This document shows positions 10,737 through 22,844 of a DNA stretch of 64,000 bases, one piece after another. A program made the position numbers and the translations under genes. The notes below the pieces were generated by a model that was not told the DNA's origin, did no database searches, and saw only the letters and a program-made list of their open reading frames with translations. The stretch lies in NCBI RefSeq assembly GCF_000209165.1, contig NC_009046.1, positions 1,612,001 through 1,676,000 on the forward strand. The letters run 5' to 3'. The stretch's first letter is position 1. Every line of letters starts with the position of its first letter. The stretch is from Scheffersomyces stipitis CBS 6054 (Eukaryota; Ascomycota; Pichiomycetes; Serinales; Debaryomycetaceae).

Positions 10737-12276
10737 ATTTCCGGTCCAAAACAGTCACGAGACCAAACCGGTTCTGTTTGGACACGTGACATTTGGCACA
10801 TGCCTTAACGTCCTTGGAATAATGTCCAAGAGCCAGAGAACCAGGTCTTTATGGCAAGCTCTGCATGAAGAGAGTTCTGTTGATGGTTGGCATGTTGTTC
10901 TGCCAAGGATAATCGCTATTCACAAGGTTTTAAACTTTTCAAATGTGAATTTTTCTGAATCAGCAATCGTGACGTAAGTCATGTTATAAATTGAGCGAAG
11001 GAACAGAGTTTTATCACGAGATCACGGGCCACTACAGAATCGTTCGATTCCAGCAGTATTCGTATCCCTGTCTCATGATCTGCATTCTCCATCATTTCCT
11101 TCTGTGTTGAAGACGATAAGAGAATAACGATCCGGGGCCGTTGGCCTGTATGTGGCGGTGAAATTCGGTTGATAGCCGACCCAATTGACCGAGAGAGATG
11201 TCTGGGCCAAACGGCTCCATTCGGTCAGGACAGATAGGAGGGATTTCTACATGAAAAGAAGGAACGTGGAGCAGAGACGAAGAAGAGAATGAGATCCGTG
11301 GAGTCGTATACTGTGAAATACGGGACAACCGAATAGACTCTGTAGATATTTAGGGTTTTCTCAGACTCATATATACAGCCCTCAGCAGGATCTCATTAGC
11401 AGAGAGGCTCAGGAGAAGCCCCCGCTCAGCGAACTGAGATGTGACAAGATGGAGCTGGACTCTGTCTCTATACAATGTGGCTGCTGGGTTTCTATTTTTC
11501 CGCAGTAGGTTCACAGTCCCGAAATCAGTTCTTGTTCTCCCCCTTGAGCCGTTATCTATTCGGCGTATGGCTCCCTTCTCCGGCTTGGCGCAGTGCAGTT
11601 AAATTACGTGCAGATGCCACAGGATATCGAATTATGTGAAGGAAATTGATGAAGGAGAAGCCTCTGGGAGGGAGACGGGAATGATGGAAAGGAGCAGAAA
11701 AGGCACCAGAACAGAATTGAAAAGCTGGCCGGAACGACCCAGAGCAGGCGAAGTGGAGCAGCATTACCAGAATTGTAGAACCAAATAGAAATGGCGGAAA
11801 CTCCAGATCAGACCGAGAGTAGTCTGAGCCCGAGTGTGACTGTGTAGAGGAGTTTGTCATTTGGGGCCAATGCACATACTACATTTCCTAAGGTGTTTTC
11901 CTGGCCCCTCCTTCTTTAAGCCTTGCTATTTTTTTAACAGTTTTCTTTTGTTCGGATCTGTTGGATTGTATTCCAAGAGTTTGGATCCACTTCATTTGTC
12001 TTGATCTCGGTGTATCTGGTTCTTTTGCAACTGTAAACCTCTGAACCACGTGTTAAGCATCTCGTCGGACCACACTACTAGATTCCACATTCACACTTTC
12101 ATATTGCCATACTGCCATATCGTCATACTATCATATACCGAATCAAACCATCGTATATCTAATATTTCTGTCCTCAACCAAGGAGAACCACGAAACTCCA
12201 CTTATACAACTATAGACCATATCTAACTATTGGTTGCACCACAGCGAACTTCATAGTTAATTGACATACTCTATCT
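10737..12276. other. Intergenic region tRNA-Asn to EamA transporter
   Basis: About 1.5 kb. Two minus-strand ORFs of 78 and 107 codons (11092-11328, 11552-11875) show no motif and I do not support them. The last 405 bp (11871-12276) contain no ATG on the + strand and include a short tandem repeat at 12100-12139. This looks like a long 5' leader of the downstream gene. Confidence 0.45.
12100..12139 (+). repeat. Five imperfect copies of an 8-bp repeat
   Basis: Consecutive 8-bp units catattgc, catactgc, catatcgt, catactat and catatacc, all beginning CATA. The array lies about 140 bp before the start codon of the EamA-type transporter, inside its probable transcribed leader. Confidence 0.7.
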
Positions 12277-13659
12277 ATGTCTTCCTCTCCGACTCCTACA
12301 GCAGTGCCGGTGTCTCCACCGTCACAGCTAGACACAGACTCGCTTGATCTAGACGACTGGGAACGCCCTCGCGATGTACCGAATGCCTCGGGCTCTTCCT
12401 TCTTTGCCAGAACCAAGTCGTTCTTCGTAGATACCGTCTACCACTCGTACATTATGCCTAATACGGGCATCTCACTTCTCATCCTTTCGCAGTTCTTCAA
12501 CTCGATCATGGTGACTACTTGTAAATTGCTAGTAACAGACAAGGACTTCAACACTCCTATCCACCCACTCCAGATCTTGTTTGTTCGTATGTTCATCACC
12601 TATTTCTGCTGCTTGCTCTATATGCTTCTAACTCGGTCTGTTCCCGACGCTCCCTTTGGTCCTCGTAACTTGCGCTGGTTGCTAGCTCTTCGGGGCTTCG
12701 TAGGTTTTTTCGGGGTCTTTGGCTTGTACTTCTCTTTGCAGTACTTGAGTCTTTCAGACGCCGTAGCCATCACCTTCTTGATCCCCATGGTCACAGGCTT
12801 CTTGGCCTGGGTCATCTTGCACGAGCGGTACTCGGTGATTGAAGGAGTCTGTTCCATCGTCTCTTTGGGCGGAGTTATTTTGATTGCCAAACCACACTTT
12901 ATCTTTGGAGCTCAGTCAGACAGTGAAACGTCTTCGGTAGACGAAGCAGTTGAAAGTTCATCTACTGAAAAGCGTCTTTTAGCTACGGGTGTTGGGCTTG
13001 TGGGTGTTTGTGGGGCTTCAACTGTTTACATTGTCTTAAGAAAGATCGGAAAAGCTGCTCATCCACTTTTGTCTGTTAGCTATTTCGCTCTTACCTGTTG
13101 TGTAATCACCTTTGTGTCGATCTTGGTAATCCCATCGTTGCACTTTGTATTACCCAGCAATAGGTACCAATGGGTTCTCTTCTGTTTGATTGGCTTCTCT
13201 GGTTTCTTCATGCAGTTTTCGTTAACTGCTGGAATCCAGCGTGTCAGAGCTGCCAAGGCTTCTCTCATGAGTTATACCAATATGGTTTTTGCGCTCATCT
13301 GGGATTTGACTATCTGGGGCCATTTCCCGGGTCTCTTAAGTGTTTTGGGTATCGTCTTGATTATTGGCAATGCTGTCATCATCATCAAGTACAAGCCCGG
13401 TGACGACGAAGCAGGCTCTTCTCGTAGTCATGCCAACGATATCGAAAACAGAGGTAAGTACACTCCTGTCACAGAAGAAGAAGCTATTTCTCTACAAGAG
13501 TTCATTATTGACGACGACGAGGAGTCAGATAACGACAAAGACTCCAAAACCAGCGACAGGGAGTTCACTATGGAAGGAAGCAAAGACTCGTTGAGCCCGT
13601 CGATGGAACAGTCTTCTTCAAAAGAATCTCAGCCTGCGTTGGAGCCTGAGACCAAATAG
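12277..13659 (+). CDS. EamA/DMT-family membrane transporter
   Basis: 460 residues. A hydrophilic N-terminus (~60 residues, with an acidic SLDLDDWE patch) is followed by about ten hydrophobic segments in two halves, the usual build of drug/metabolite transporter proteins with two EamA repeats. Family-like stretches include LRGFVGFFGVFGLYFSLQYL and DAVAITFLIP in the first half and RAAKASLMSYTNMVFALIWD in the second. A ~100-residue acidic, serine-rich cytosolic tail follows. It resembles S. cerevisiae YPL264C/YMR253C, whose substrate is not established; a nucleotide-sugar or metabolite exporter is possible. No substrate can be read from the sequence. Confidence 0.85.
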   Translation: MSSSPTPTAVPVSPPSQLDTDSLDLDDWERPRDVPNASGSSFFARTKSFFVDTVYHSYIMPNTGISLLILSQFFNSIMVTTCKLLVTDKDFNTPIHPLQILFVRMFITYFCCLLYMLLTRSVPDAPFGPRNLRWLLALRGFVGFFGVFGLYFSLQYLSLSDAVAITFLIPMVTGFLAWVILHERYSVIEGVCSIVSLGGVILIAKPHFIFGAQSDSETSSVDEAVESSSTEKRLLATGVGLVGVCGASTVYIVLRKIGKAAHPLLSVSYFALTCCVITFVSILVIPSLHFVLPSNRYQWVLFCLIGFSGFFMQFSLTAGIQRVRAAKASLMSYTNMVFALIWDLTIWGHFPGLLSVLGIVLIIGNAVIIIKYKPGDDEAGSSRSHANDIENRGKYTPVTEEEAISLQEFIIDDDEESDNDKDSKTSDREFTMEGSKDSLSPSMEQSSSKESQPALEPETK

Positions 13660-13900
13660 ACATAGACCAGTCTAAAGTGCATTTTTTAGTTCTTCGACTA
13701 TTTCCTCATATAATTTGTCAGTTAGGTTTAAATTGATAGCGATAATATACACTAGATAATACAATTAACTATAAGATACCATGTAACATTAATCATTATG
13801 ACAATTCGTAAATACAAGATCCCGCCCAACAATAAACTTTAATAGCAAACATAATTTCATTCGTGCCAACATTATTCAATAGCCATAATTCATTGCTGTG

Positions 13901-14254
13901 TCATATGTCATCCAACCAGTCCAACTCCTTCTTTACCTGATTGAGCTGAATCAAGTTTCCATTGACCTTCAAATCGATATCGTTGATCAATGAATCCGTA
14001 GATTTTGTAAGCGAGTTCAAGTTTGCAATCAACTTACGCAGATTATTGAGATTGATATCTATATACTCCAATTTGAGGAAATCGTTGGAGTTTGGATTGG
14101 AAGGTAGAGTTCTGACTTGACTGACCCATTTCGTAGTTGAAGCCAATGACGTTGCTGGTTTGGGTCGCGTAACTTCTGATCGGCTCTGGCCACTCTGGGA
14201 TTTTCTTTGATGAGTGTTACTATTGCCACTTCTTCCGTTCAAAGCATGGGACAT
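13901..14254 (-). CDS. Small predicted coiled-coil protein, unidentified
   Basis: 117 residues starting at a genuine ATG. The N-terminal ~40 residues are Ser/Gln/Arg-rich and probably disordered. The rest is helical with heptad-like hydrophobic spacing (LRKLIANLNSLTKS) and a conserved-looking WVSQVRTLP segment just before it. Size and layout resemble small subunits of multi-protein complexes such as BLOC-1 or DASH components, but I do not recognise a family and this is inference only. It lies tail-to-tail with the EamA transporter. The frame stays open ~40 codons upstream of the ATG, so an unseen upstream exon is possible. Confidence 0.5.
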   Translation of the reverse strand: MSHALNGRSGNSNTHQRKSQSGQSRSEVTRPKPATSLASTTKWVSQVRTLPSNPNSNDFLKLEYIDINLNNLRKLIANLNSLTKSTDSLINDIDLKVNGNLIQLNQVKKELDWLDDI

Positions 14255-14687
14255 TCGTATGTGGTGTAGAGAAAGAAGTCTGTGAGGGATCTGGAAATTT
14301 CTATATATTTCAATTTAGTTCGTGCGACAGTATTCTCTGCGATAAGACGGAAGATTACCATAGAAATTGGCACTCTATTATATAAAATCATTATGATTAT
14401 ATTGACAAGTAAATAGTCATATCTACTTATCTGTCTGGATCTTCCTTCTAATCTAAGAATTACATTAACATTTGGTTCAGTAGTTGGTACTTTTAATTCT
14501 TCATTTCCCATAGTTAAGAACTGTGGGAATGACTGCGAAAAGTTGAACCTCTTCATTGCTACCACATATCCAAATCAGTTGTTATTTCTTAAACTTATTT
14601 TAGTACATATTTTGTAGTCTACCATTCTAGTCTACATTTCCTATTTGCCAATCTCTAGTTTTCTAATACTCATTAGTGTTTAAACTC

Positions 14688-16082
14688 CTAGATCATACCA
14701 TACACGAGTCTGTCGTGCTTGAAGCTCTTCCTCTCATCGAAAGGAAGATCCTTGTCGTCGATGCTTTCTGGGTCTACTTCCCAGTTGTTATCAAGTTCGC
14801 TTATCAACTTGGAAATTGGGCCAGGGTACCATCTTCCACCGTTGATAGTGAACCAGCCTAAATGGCCCCCGGTGGTAGTGGTGATTAAGGTGGTGTATGG
14901 GTTCATGCTGACTTCACTGATAGGTAACGTTCTGTTTCCAGTGATTGGGTCATCCTTAGAGCTGAGAATCACTACAGGCACACGCACATTGTGCAATCTC
15001 TGAACTGGTGAAGCGTGTCTGTAGTAAGCTTCAGCGGTGTTCAAACCAAACATCCTGGAAGTGAAGTAGTGGTCAAATTCCTTCAACTTGGTCACAGAGT
15101 ATTTGTCTGGGTTTTCCCTGAAGTCCGAGATGATGGGATCATCCTTCAAGTTTTCGTCATGAGCATCCAATAATTTCAATAAACTCTGACACATTGTAGG
15201 TGAATACACATTATAGCCAATAATGCTGTCACGGAGATGTCTGGAACTGTCCGGGAAATCCCATGGGGTTCCTACGATGGTGGCGCCCTTGATATTGTGG
15301 TAAACAGTTGAAGCTTCCTGGCCCAAGTAGTTTGCGAGAATGGCACCTCCAAGGGAAAACCCTATGAGGAAAATACGCTTGTTCGGCCACTTGCGCTTTA
15401 TATGCTCGTTGATGAGGTAGCGCAAGTCGTTGGTCCAGATACCGTTATACAACTGGGGAGACGTGATCGTATGGTTGGCACAACCACGGGAATTTAGAAC
15501 CATGGCATCGAAATTGTATGGTTCCTCGGAGATAGTTCCCAAAATTGCACGTATGTAAGACTCGTACGAACCTCCAGAAAGTCCATGTAAGGCAATCAAG
15601 AGAGGCTTGGAGTTGTCAGCCAAGAGCTCTTGCTCCTTAGACGGGTCGAGGTACTCGGTCCGAGGTGGTAAATCGCGGATCTGGTGAGCCGGTTTGTACT
15701 GCTCATGGTTCACATCGGGAAATAAACTCAGAGGTTGAACATAGTCCAAAGCTATAGTAGACGTGCCTTCCCATCTATCGTAGTGAATGTCATCTCCATC
15801 AACATTATATGTCTTGTTTTCAACATTTAGGATGACCCGCTTGTAATGGATCTGGTCAACATGTTCAAACTTGTTGAGCGCAGTATAGGCCGTTTGTGTG
15901 TGGCCTGAAGAAAGTAACGGGTTGATGTAGAACGACGAGTCTTGAGCCAACTCTGGCACTTTGGATTTGATGATATCCGGAAGAGTCAGCAGGGAGTCAC
16001 CGTTTTTAGATCTGAATTTGATAGGCTTGATCGGGACATAGTTGTCAACCTTGGAACGTATCCAGCCCAACCCAAATACCAT
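14688..16082 (-). CDS. EHT1: Alpha/beta hydrolase of the Eht1/Eeb1 ester synthase family
   Basis: 464 residues from the first ATG at 16082; three extra codons in the open frame start from TTG. The lipase-like core is clear: ALHGLSGGS (oxyanion region), nucleophile elbow GFSLGG with Ser ~243, acid residue in SSKDDP, and catalytic His in GGHLGW. NSRGCAN, NYLGQE and TPWDFP are family marks of the YheT/Eht1 group. S. cerevisiae Eht1 and Eeb1 make and hydrolyse medium-chain fatty-acid ethyl esters from acyl-CoA and ethanol; Eht1 sits on lipid droplets/mitochondria. Which of Eht1, Eeb1 or Mgl2 is the orthologue cannot be decided here. A TCACGTGA palindrome lies 90 bp upstream. Confidence 0.85.
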   Translation of the reverse strand: MVFGLGWIRSKVDNYVPIKPIKFRSKNGDSLLTLPDIIKSKVPELAQDSSFYINPLLSSGHTQTAYTALNKFEHVDQIHYKRVILNVENKTYNVDGDDIHYDRWEGTSTIALDYVQPLSLFPDVNHEQYKPAHQIRDLPPRTEYLDPSKEQELLADNSKPLLIALHGLSGGSYESYIRAILGTISEEPYNFDAMVLNSRGCANHTITSPQLYNGIWTNDLRYLINEHIKRKWPNKRIFLIGFSLGGAILANYLGQEASTVYHNIKGATIVGTPWDFPDSSRHLRDSIIGYNVYSPTMCQSLLKLLDAHDENLKDDPIISDFRENPDKYSVTKLKEFDHYFTSRMFGLNTAEAYYRHASPVQRLHNVRVPVVILSSKDDPITGNRTLPISEVSMNPYTTLITTTTGGHLGWFTINGGRWYPGPISKLISELDNNWEVDPESIDDKDLPFDERKSFKHDRLVYGMI

Positions 16083-16171
16083 TTTCGACAAAGTTGGAGC
16101 TTTATCGAGAGATATGAAATTGAAAATTTATTGGAGATTTTAGAACCCAAATAACCTCGGCAGTTTATAGA

Positions 16172-16179
16172 TCACGTGA
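16172..16179. promoter_or_regulatory. TCACGTGA palindrome (Cbf1-type E-box)
   Basis: An exact 8-bp TCACGTGA lies 90 bp upstream of the EHT1 ATG. This is the preferred site class of the bHLH factor Cbf1, which in CTG-clade yeasts controls respiratory, sulfur and ribosomal-protein genes. Binding is inferred from the sequence only. Confidence 0.5.
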
Positions 16180-17037
16180 TCGGCTGCGAAATTTTTACTT
16201 GCCGAGAAGACCTTAGCAGAGTGAAAATGGTTCACCGAAGCGAGGTTTGGGTATGTCAGTTGTATCTGAGAGGAAGAGTATCTTGATCTGTAGATGCTTC
16301 ATACACAAATGCTTGTCTAATTAAATGTATTGTAAAAGTTGTGTTCGTTACTTGGAATGTCTTGAGAAAAGCTTTCCAGAGTCTATTCGAGAACAGGCAG
16401 AGTATGTCCATATGGCAACCTGGACCTATCAACTCATTTTAGACAAATCCTAGAGAGGACAATGAATGCTGAATGAAAAAGAATGTCCATTGATTTGTTT
16501 TGATCCGCACAAAGTGTTTTCGCTCTGCAACCGTTGTGATTACAGCCATGCCATTAGTGATATATGATTGTCTTGCAAGAAATCTTGCTCGGTTAAAGCG
16601 GCTGCAACCTCTGAGTATGGGGTAATCATATTCCGTTATAAACGTCTGGCTCTGTTGAATGCTTATTTCTTCTTGATGCAAGGTAGCGACCTCTTTCCAG
16701 TAAGCCACTCTCCACAGAGGAGTTAACTAGATAGCTCCAGATGATAGATGGCTTCGATATTCACATTTCTACTCTACTATCTTTCGAAAAAGAAGATGAA
16801 TACGAACCACAGGCACTACACACGTTTATTGTAAATAGCATACTTCCACCATCATGTTTCGCAACCAAAAGTATGTTTCAATTTAAGCCATGTTCGGTAG
16901 TGATTCGCGAAATCGGTTGCTACACGGCTAAAGTGAAGATAGCTACAGTAGAACGGATAAGGATAAATGGAGCCGTGCATCAACTAGAAATAGTATGAAG
17001 GGGAGTTGATTCGTCCTGTGAAAGTTAAATCCTGAAC

Positions 17038-17044
17038 TATAAAA
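17038..17044 (+). promoter_or_regulatory. TATA box of the small secreted-protein gene
   Basis: TATAAAA, 75 bp upstream of the ATG at 17119. It is well placed for a yeast promoter and is the main non-coding support that the following small ORF is a real gene. Confidence 0.45.
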
Positions 17045-17118
17045 TCGGGGCAGTTTACTTCAGAGAAAGAAGAAGTTTATATCCCACAAGTGAAAATCAC
17101 TTAAAATTACTCTTAAAC

Positions 17119-17610
17119 ATGTTTGTCTTGATTACTTTATCACTACTTTTTCTTAGAATTGTTAGTACTACCGAGACTGATCACACAGTAACTATTGATT
17201 TCTTGAGAAACACCATCGATGACCCGGTGACATACCCGTACTATATGACCAATACACGCGCCAACACTACTACGAAGAAATATGAAAGTGGCCTACCTAT
17301 TCGTAATTATGAAATTGTCATGCATGAAGAGACTGGGCTGTACCAAATATCAAGAGACGGCACCTGGGGTCTTTACGACATACACCTAAATCGTATTGCT
17401 ATTGTCTCTGAAGAATTTGCTTCAATCCTCGACACATCACTTGCAGATCAAGGTATCATAATTGATCAAGAAAGGCTGATTGAGAATCTTAAGATTCAGG
17501 CACCGCAAGAACTATTTTCGCTTGAGAAACCGTCAGCTGAAGAATACAGATCTATCTTTTTACAGTATTTAGATGACCTTGAAACTTCTCTACAAGAGGA
17601 TGGGTTCTAA
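17119..17610 (+). CDS. Small predicted secreted protein, unknown function
   Basis: 163 residues. Residues 1-~16 are strongly hydrophobic (MFVLITLSLLFLRIV) and end in Ser-Thr-Thr, a likely signal peptide. One N-glycosylation sequon (NTT) lies near residue 50. There is no C-terminal hydrophobic segment, so a GPI anchor or membrane span is unlikely. The mature part is acidic, with a segment YQISRDGTWGLYDIHLNRIA and an acidic C-terminal helix. I recognise no family. The gene contains two CTG codons (after GAGACTGGG and GAAAGG), more than the highly expressed neighbours, which suggests low expression or a young gene. It could also be a chance ORF, but the signal peptide and TATA box argue against that. 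Confidence 0.55.
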   Translation: MFVLITLSLLFLRIVSTTETDHTVTIDFLRNTIDDPVTYPYYMTNTRANTTTKKYESGLPIRNYEIVMHEETGLYQISRDGTWGLYDIHLNRIAIVSEEFASILDTSLADQGIIIDQERLIENLKIQAPQELFSLEKPSAEEYRSIFLQYLDDLETSLQEDGF

Positions 17611-20064
<2,454 letters not shown>

Positions 20065-20639
20065 GTTTTTAACTACGTAACGGCCATTGGGCTACATAAT
20101 TCTTAAAATTGCTTCTTTCTGATCTATTGTTTGTTTTGCTTATCTTGTTGTTTTGTTCTGGTTTGCGATTCCACTCCAGTATTCTCTTATGTATGCTGAA
20201 ACAAAATAATTTACAATTATATGCATAAAACTATCTTGAACAAAGTTGCTGTTCTTAGTACTATATCAGATACTATAACGATGTTATAATCTTATAATCT
20301 CCATGTTTTTATGCCAATTGTCTTCCCTTTCTAAGATACTTTGTCTTATCAGTCACATGACCTTATGCTCCTCTGCCGCAATCTCCCAAAAATGGCTGGC
20401 TAAACTGTTTTAGCTGCGAAAAAAAAGCCAGCCATTTTTTAGTGCGTGATACAAAGGCTTTCATGATTTAGTGCCTCCATTAGTAGTCTAACAAAGGCAG
20501 CTAGTCACCAATTCTCCAAGAGTACGCTGTATTGCATTGATATCTCAGGATATTTTCCACCTCTCTTTTTCACATTCCAGATCGAAATTTGGGCTTTTAT
20601 ATTCTGATTCATCAATAAAATCATCCCTGATCCCTCTCT
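20065..20639. other. Intergenic region PEP4 to AIM44-like gene
   Basis: 575 bp with a 13-bp perfect inverted repeat (20388-20400 and 20427-20439) about 200 bp before the downstream start codon. TCACATGA lies just before it (20352-20359). No ORF is supported here. Confidence 0.5.
20388..20439. repeat. 13-bp inverted repeat with CCAGC cores
   Basis: Left arm AAAAATGGCTGGC (20388-20400) and right arm GCCAGCCATTTTT (20427-20439) are perfect complements separated by 26 nt. Each arm carries a CCAGC core in opposite orientation, resembling the binding core of Ace2/Swi5-type zinc-finger factors. It lies about 200 bp upstream of the AIM44-like gene. Confidence 0.75.
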
Positions 20640-22844
20640 ATGACAAAATCAGTTTCTCTGAATTGCAGCGAAAAAGAGTATTTGAAGCTCGAGAAAATTG
20701 TATCCGACTCTGACCTCAGTGAAGGAATGTCCGAACTGAAGGCAGCTTTCAGTACAGCTAAAATGTCTTCAACCGACCCTGATTTCAACTGGCTCGAGGT
20801 GCAAACAGCCTCCTCCAACTCTGTTCCCACTTCTTTCCACTATCAATATTTAAATGATCTCAATAATTCAATGGATACATTCAGTATGTTCAACAGATTG
20901 TCAGGAAATAACACCTTGCCTACTTTTGCCAACACATCCCATCTCAGTCCTTCCCCAAAGAAATCCACACGAAATGGAACCTTTTTGCTGGACAATTCCT
21001 CTGACAAAAATGTCAAGGGTGACTCTTCTCCAGGAGCAAACAGCAACGAATTTGGAACTATAAAAGATCATGATAGCATTGTAACGCCACAAAGGAGCAG
21101 TGGTTTCATTTCTGGTAGAAATGAACCTAGTTTCAACCAAGTTCCACAAAGATTTTCCCTGTTCATATTGGATCAACAGATGTCACAATCGAAACTGTTA
21201 CTCGATAGCTTCTCTGTAATATCTCCATCTGAAAACAGTGAAGACGATCTTTTAGGAAGAAAATTCTCTAGCTCAAAGAAGAACCGAACCTTAGGATCCA
21301 AAACCAGAACCCGCCCAGCCAATGCATTCCGCAACTCCTTGGATTTATCCAGAGAGTTCTCGGACTATGCTGGATCACATGCTGGCACTATCTTTTCTAC
21401 CAGGGCCGAACTGCAAATTCTATTGCAAGGACCCCAAGTTCCACTTCAACCTAGAAGCAGATTCAGTGGATTCAGAAAACTAAGAAATCTGAAAAAGTAC
21501 AAGGTTAAAGTGGAACCTCAAGCTACTTTGATGAGAAGCAATGCCATCAAGGATCCAGAAGGAAGTATTTTTTACAGAATGAAAATCAGACTCAAGAAAT
21601 GGTTGAGCAAGATAAAAAATCTCAAATTTCACAATTTCATTGCTTCTTCAAAGAGGACAGGTAGCATAAGGCGGAGCAATACTTTAGGACGTTCTAATAC
21701 ATTGATCCGTTCCAGCACTTTGAACAGATCGAAATCCAAGGCACTCAGGAGAAAGTATAGAGATCATCCAAATAATAGGCAAGTACAAAGGGCATTGAGC
21801 ATGCAAAGACCGAAAATATCTGTGCCTCTAAACAACCCAAATTTGGGACAAAGACCTGTTCAAACAGTATTGGGTTTGGATGATGAGCTCAAGTTCCAAG
21901 CTGGTGCCCCAGAGGACAATATCAATATTTCCTTTAGAAAGGAGTCAGAAGGAAAGATGAATCACCTAGCCCTGTACATCAATGAGCAACAAAACCAATA
22001 CTTCAAAGTATTGGATCCAAGAAGAAAATCTATAAACTACGGGAAACACCCACTGGGAAATGTTCCTACTAAACTTGACGAGATCATTCCAGAGTTCAGC
22101 GATAGCAAGTTGGAGGATGAGAAGAGTGATGTTGAAAGTGAAGCACCACCTCCACCACCTCATGTTCAGGGAATTGTTGCTCCGGCCATAGTAGATGACA
22201 ATGCCGTTGCACTCGAAATTTGGAGAAGATATTTGGCTCACGTTCTTTCTAAGCGTATAATGCTTCGTCAAGAAATCAATATCTTCAGAAACCTTCTTGA
22301 AAACAAATCTATTAATTCCGAACCCGTTTTTGCAGCCGAAGAAGGTGTAGAACCAGAAACAGAAATCAGCGAAACAGAAAGTAGATTGCCTTTGGCATCA
22401 GAGGAGGCTTCATTCAAAGAGATTTCTTTGAGCGACATGGTCTCACAAACCAACACCAACTTGAGCAGCTCTTCTGAAGAAAGATCGGATACTCCAACCA
22501 TCATAGCATCACAGGGTCGGGATTCTAATCCTAGTATGGAAGAAGAGGAATTCCACAACCAGTTGAACAGAAGATCTATCTTGGGTGAAATGCTCGAATA
22601 TGAATCTGAAGGAGAGCTGGTCGCTTCATCCTCCGTTTATTCTTTGTCTTCTATTAGTGAATCTATAGCCTCAAGAAGTTTATCGAAACGATCTGCTAGC
22701 ACCTATGGCAATCTGTCCGAACCACTCACCAGAACCTACGGTACCATAATCAGACGTCATACGTTGAAACCAGAATCTTCTGGTAGGGGACCTATGAGGC
22801 GATCGCATGGCATTCAACACAGTCTAACTGAGTTGAAGGTATAG
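20640..22844 (+). CDS. AIM44: Aim44-like bud-neck/cytokinesis protein
   Basis: 734 residues, mostly low-complexity and Ser-rich, so identification rests on short blocks. One is a basic amphipathic segment (IFYRMKIRLKKWLSKIKNLK, about residues 310-330). Another is a conserved-looking helix RRYLAHVLSKRIMLRQ (about 529-544) that resembles a YLSTVIAQRIMLR block I recall from S. cerevisiae Aim44. Position agrees: in S. cerevisiae AIM44 (YPL158C) lies four genes from PEP4 (YPL154C), and here the two are adjacent. Residues ~341-367 repeat R-S-N/S-T-L, and a five-proline run sits near 503. Aim44 is a bud-neck protein that helps inhibit the Hof1-dependent pathway and Cdc42 re-activation at old division sites. 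Start: first ATG after a short leader. Confidence 0.65.
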   Translation: MTKSVSLNCSEKEYLKLEKIVSDSDLSEGMSELKAAFSTAKMSSTDPDFNWLEVQTASSNSVPTSFHYQYLNDLNNSMDTFSMFNRLSGNNTLPTFANTSHLSPSPKKSTRNGTFLLDNSSDKNVKGDSSPGANSNEFGTIKDHDSIVTPQRSSGFISGRNEPSFNQVPQRFSLFILDQQMSQSKLLLDSFSVISPSENSEDDLLGRKFSSSKKNRTLGSKTRTRPANAFRNSLDLSREFSDYAGSHAGTIFSTRAELQILLQGPQVPLQPRSRFSGFRKLRNLKKYKVKVEPQATLMRSNAIKDPEGSIFYRMKIRLKKWLSKIKNLKFHNFIASSKRTGSIRRSNTLGRSNTLIRSSTLNRSKSKALRRKYRDHPNNRQVQRALSMQRPKISVPLNNPNLGQRPVQTVLGLDDELKFQAGAPEDNINISFRKESEGKMNHLALYINEQQNQYFKVLDPRRKSINYGKHPLGNVPTKLDEIIPEFSDSKLEDEKSDVESEAPPPPPHVQGIVAPAIVDDNAVALEIWRRYLAHVLSKRIMLRQEINIFRNLLENKSINSEPVFAAEEGVEPETEISETESRLPLASEEASFKEISLSDMVSQTNTNLSSSSEERSDTPTIIASQGRDSNPSMEEEEFHNQLNRRSILGEMLEYESEGELVASSSVYSLSSISESIASRSLSKRSASTYGNLSEPLTRTYGTIIRRHTLKPESSGRGPMRRSHGIQHSLTELKV

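Larger units (their letters stand above)
16083..17118. other. Intergenic region upstream of EHT1 and the secreted protein
   Basis: About 1 kb between divergent genes. It contains the TCACGTGA element, a possible short exon at 16227-16250 followed by a consensus GTATGT donor, an unsupported 85-codon + ORF (16741-16998) and the TATA box of the following gene. Confidence 0.4.

Noticed and set aside
11552..11875. 107-codon minus ORF upstream of the EamA gene
   Set aside because: No motif, and it sits in the upstream control region of the EamA gene.
14239..14565. 108-codon minus ORF upstream of the small coiled-coil gene
   Set aside because: It overlaps the start of that gene in another frame, starts from GTG (ATG only inside) and has no recognised domain. 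It may contain promoter sequence.
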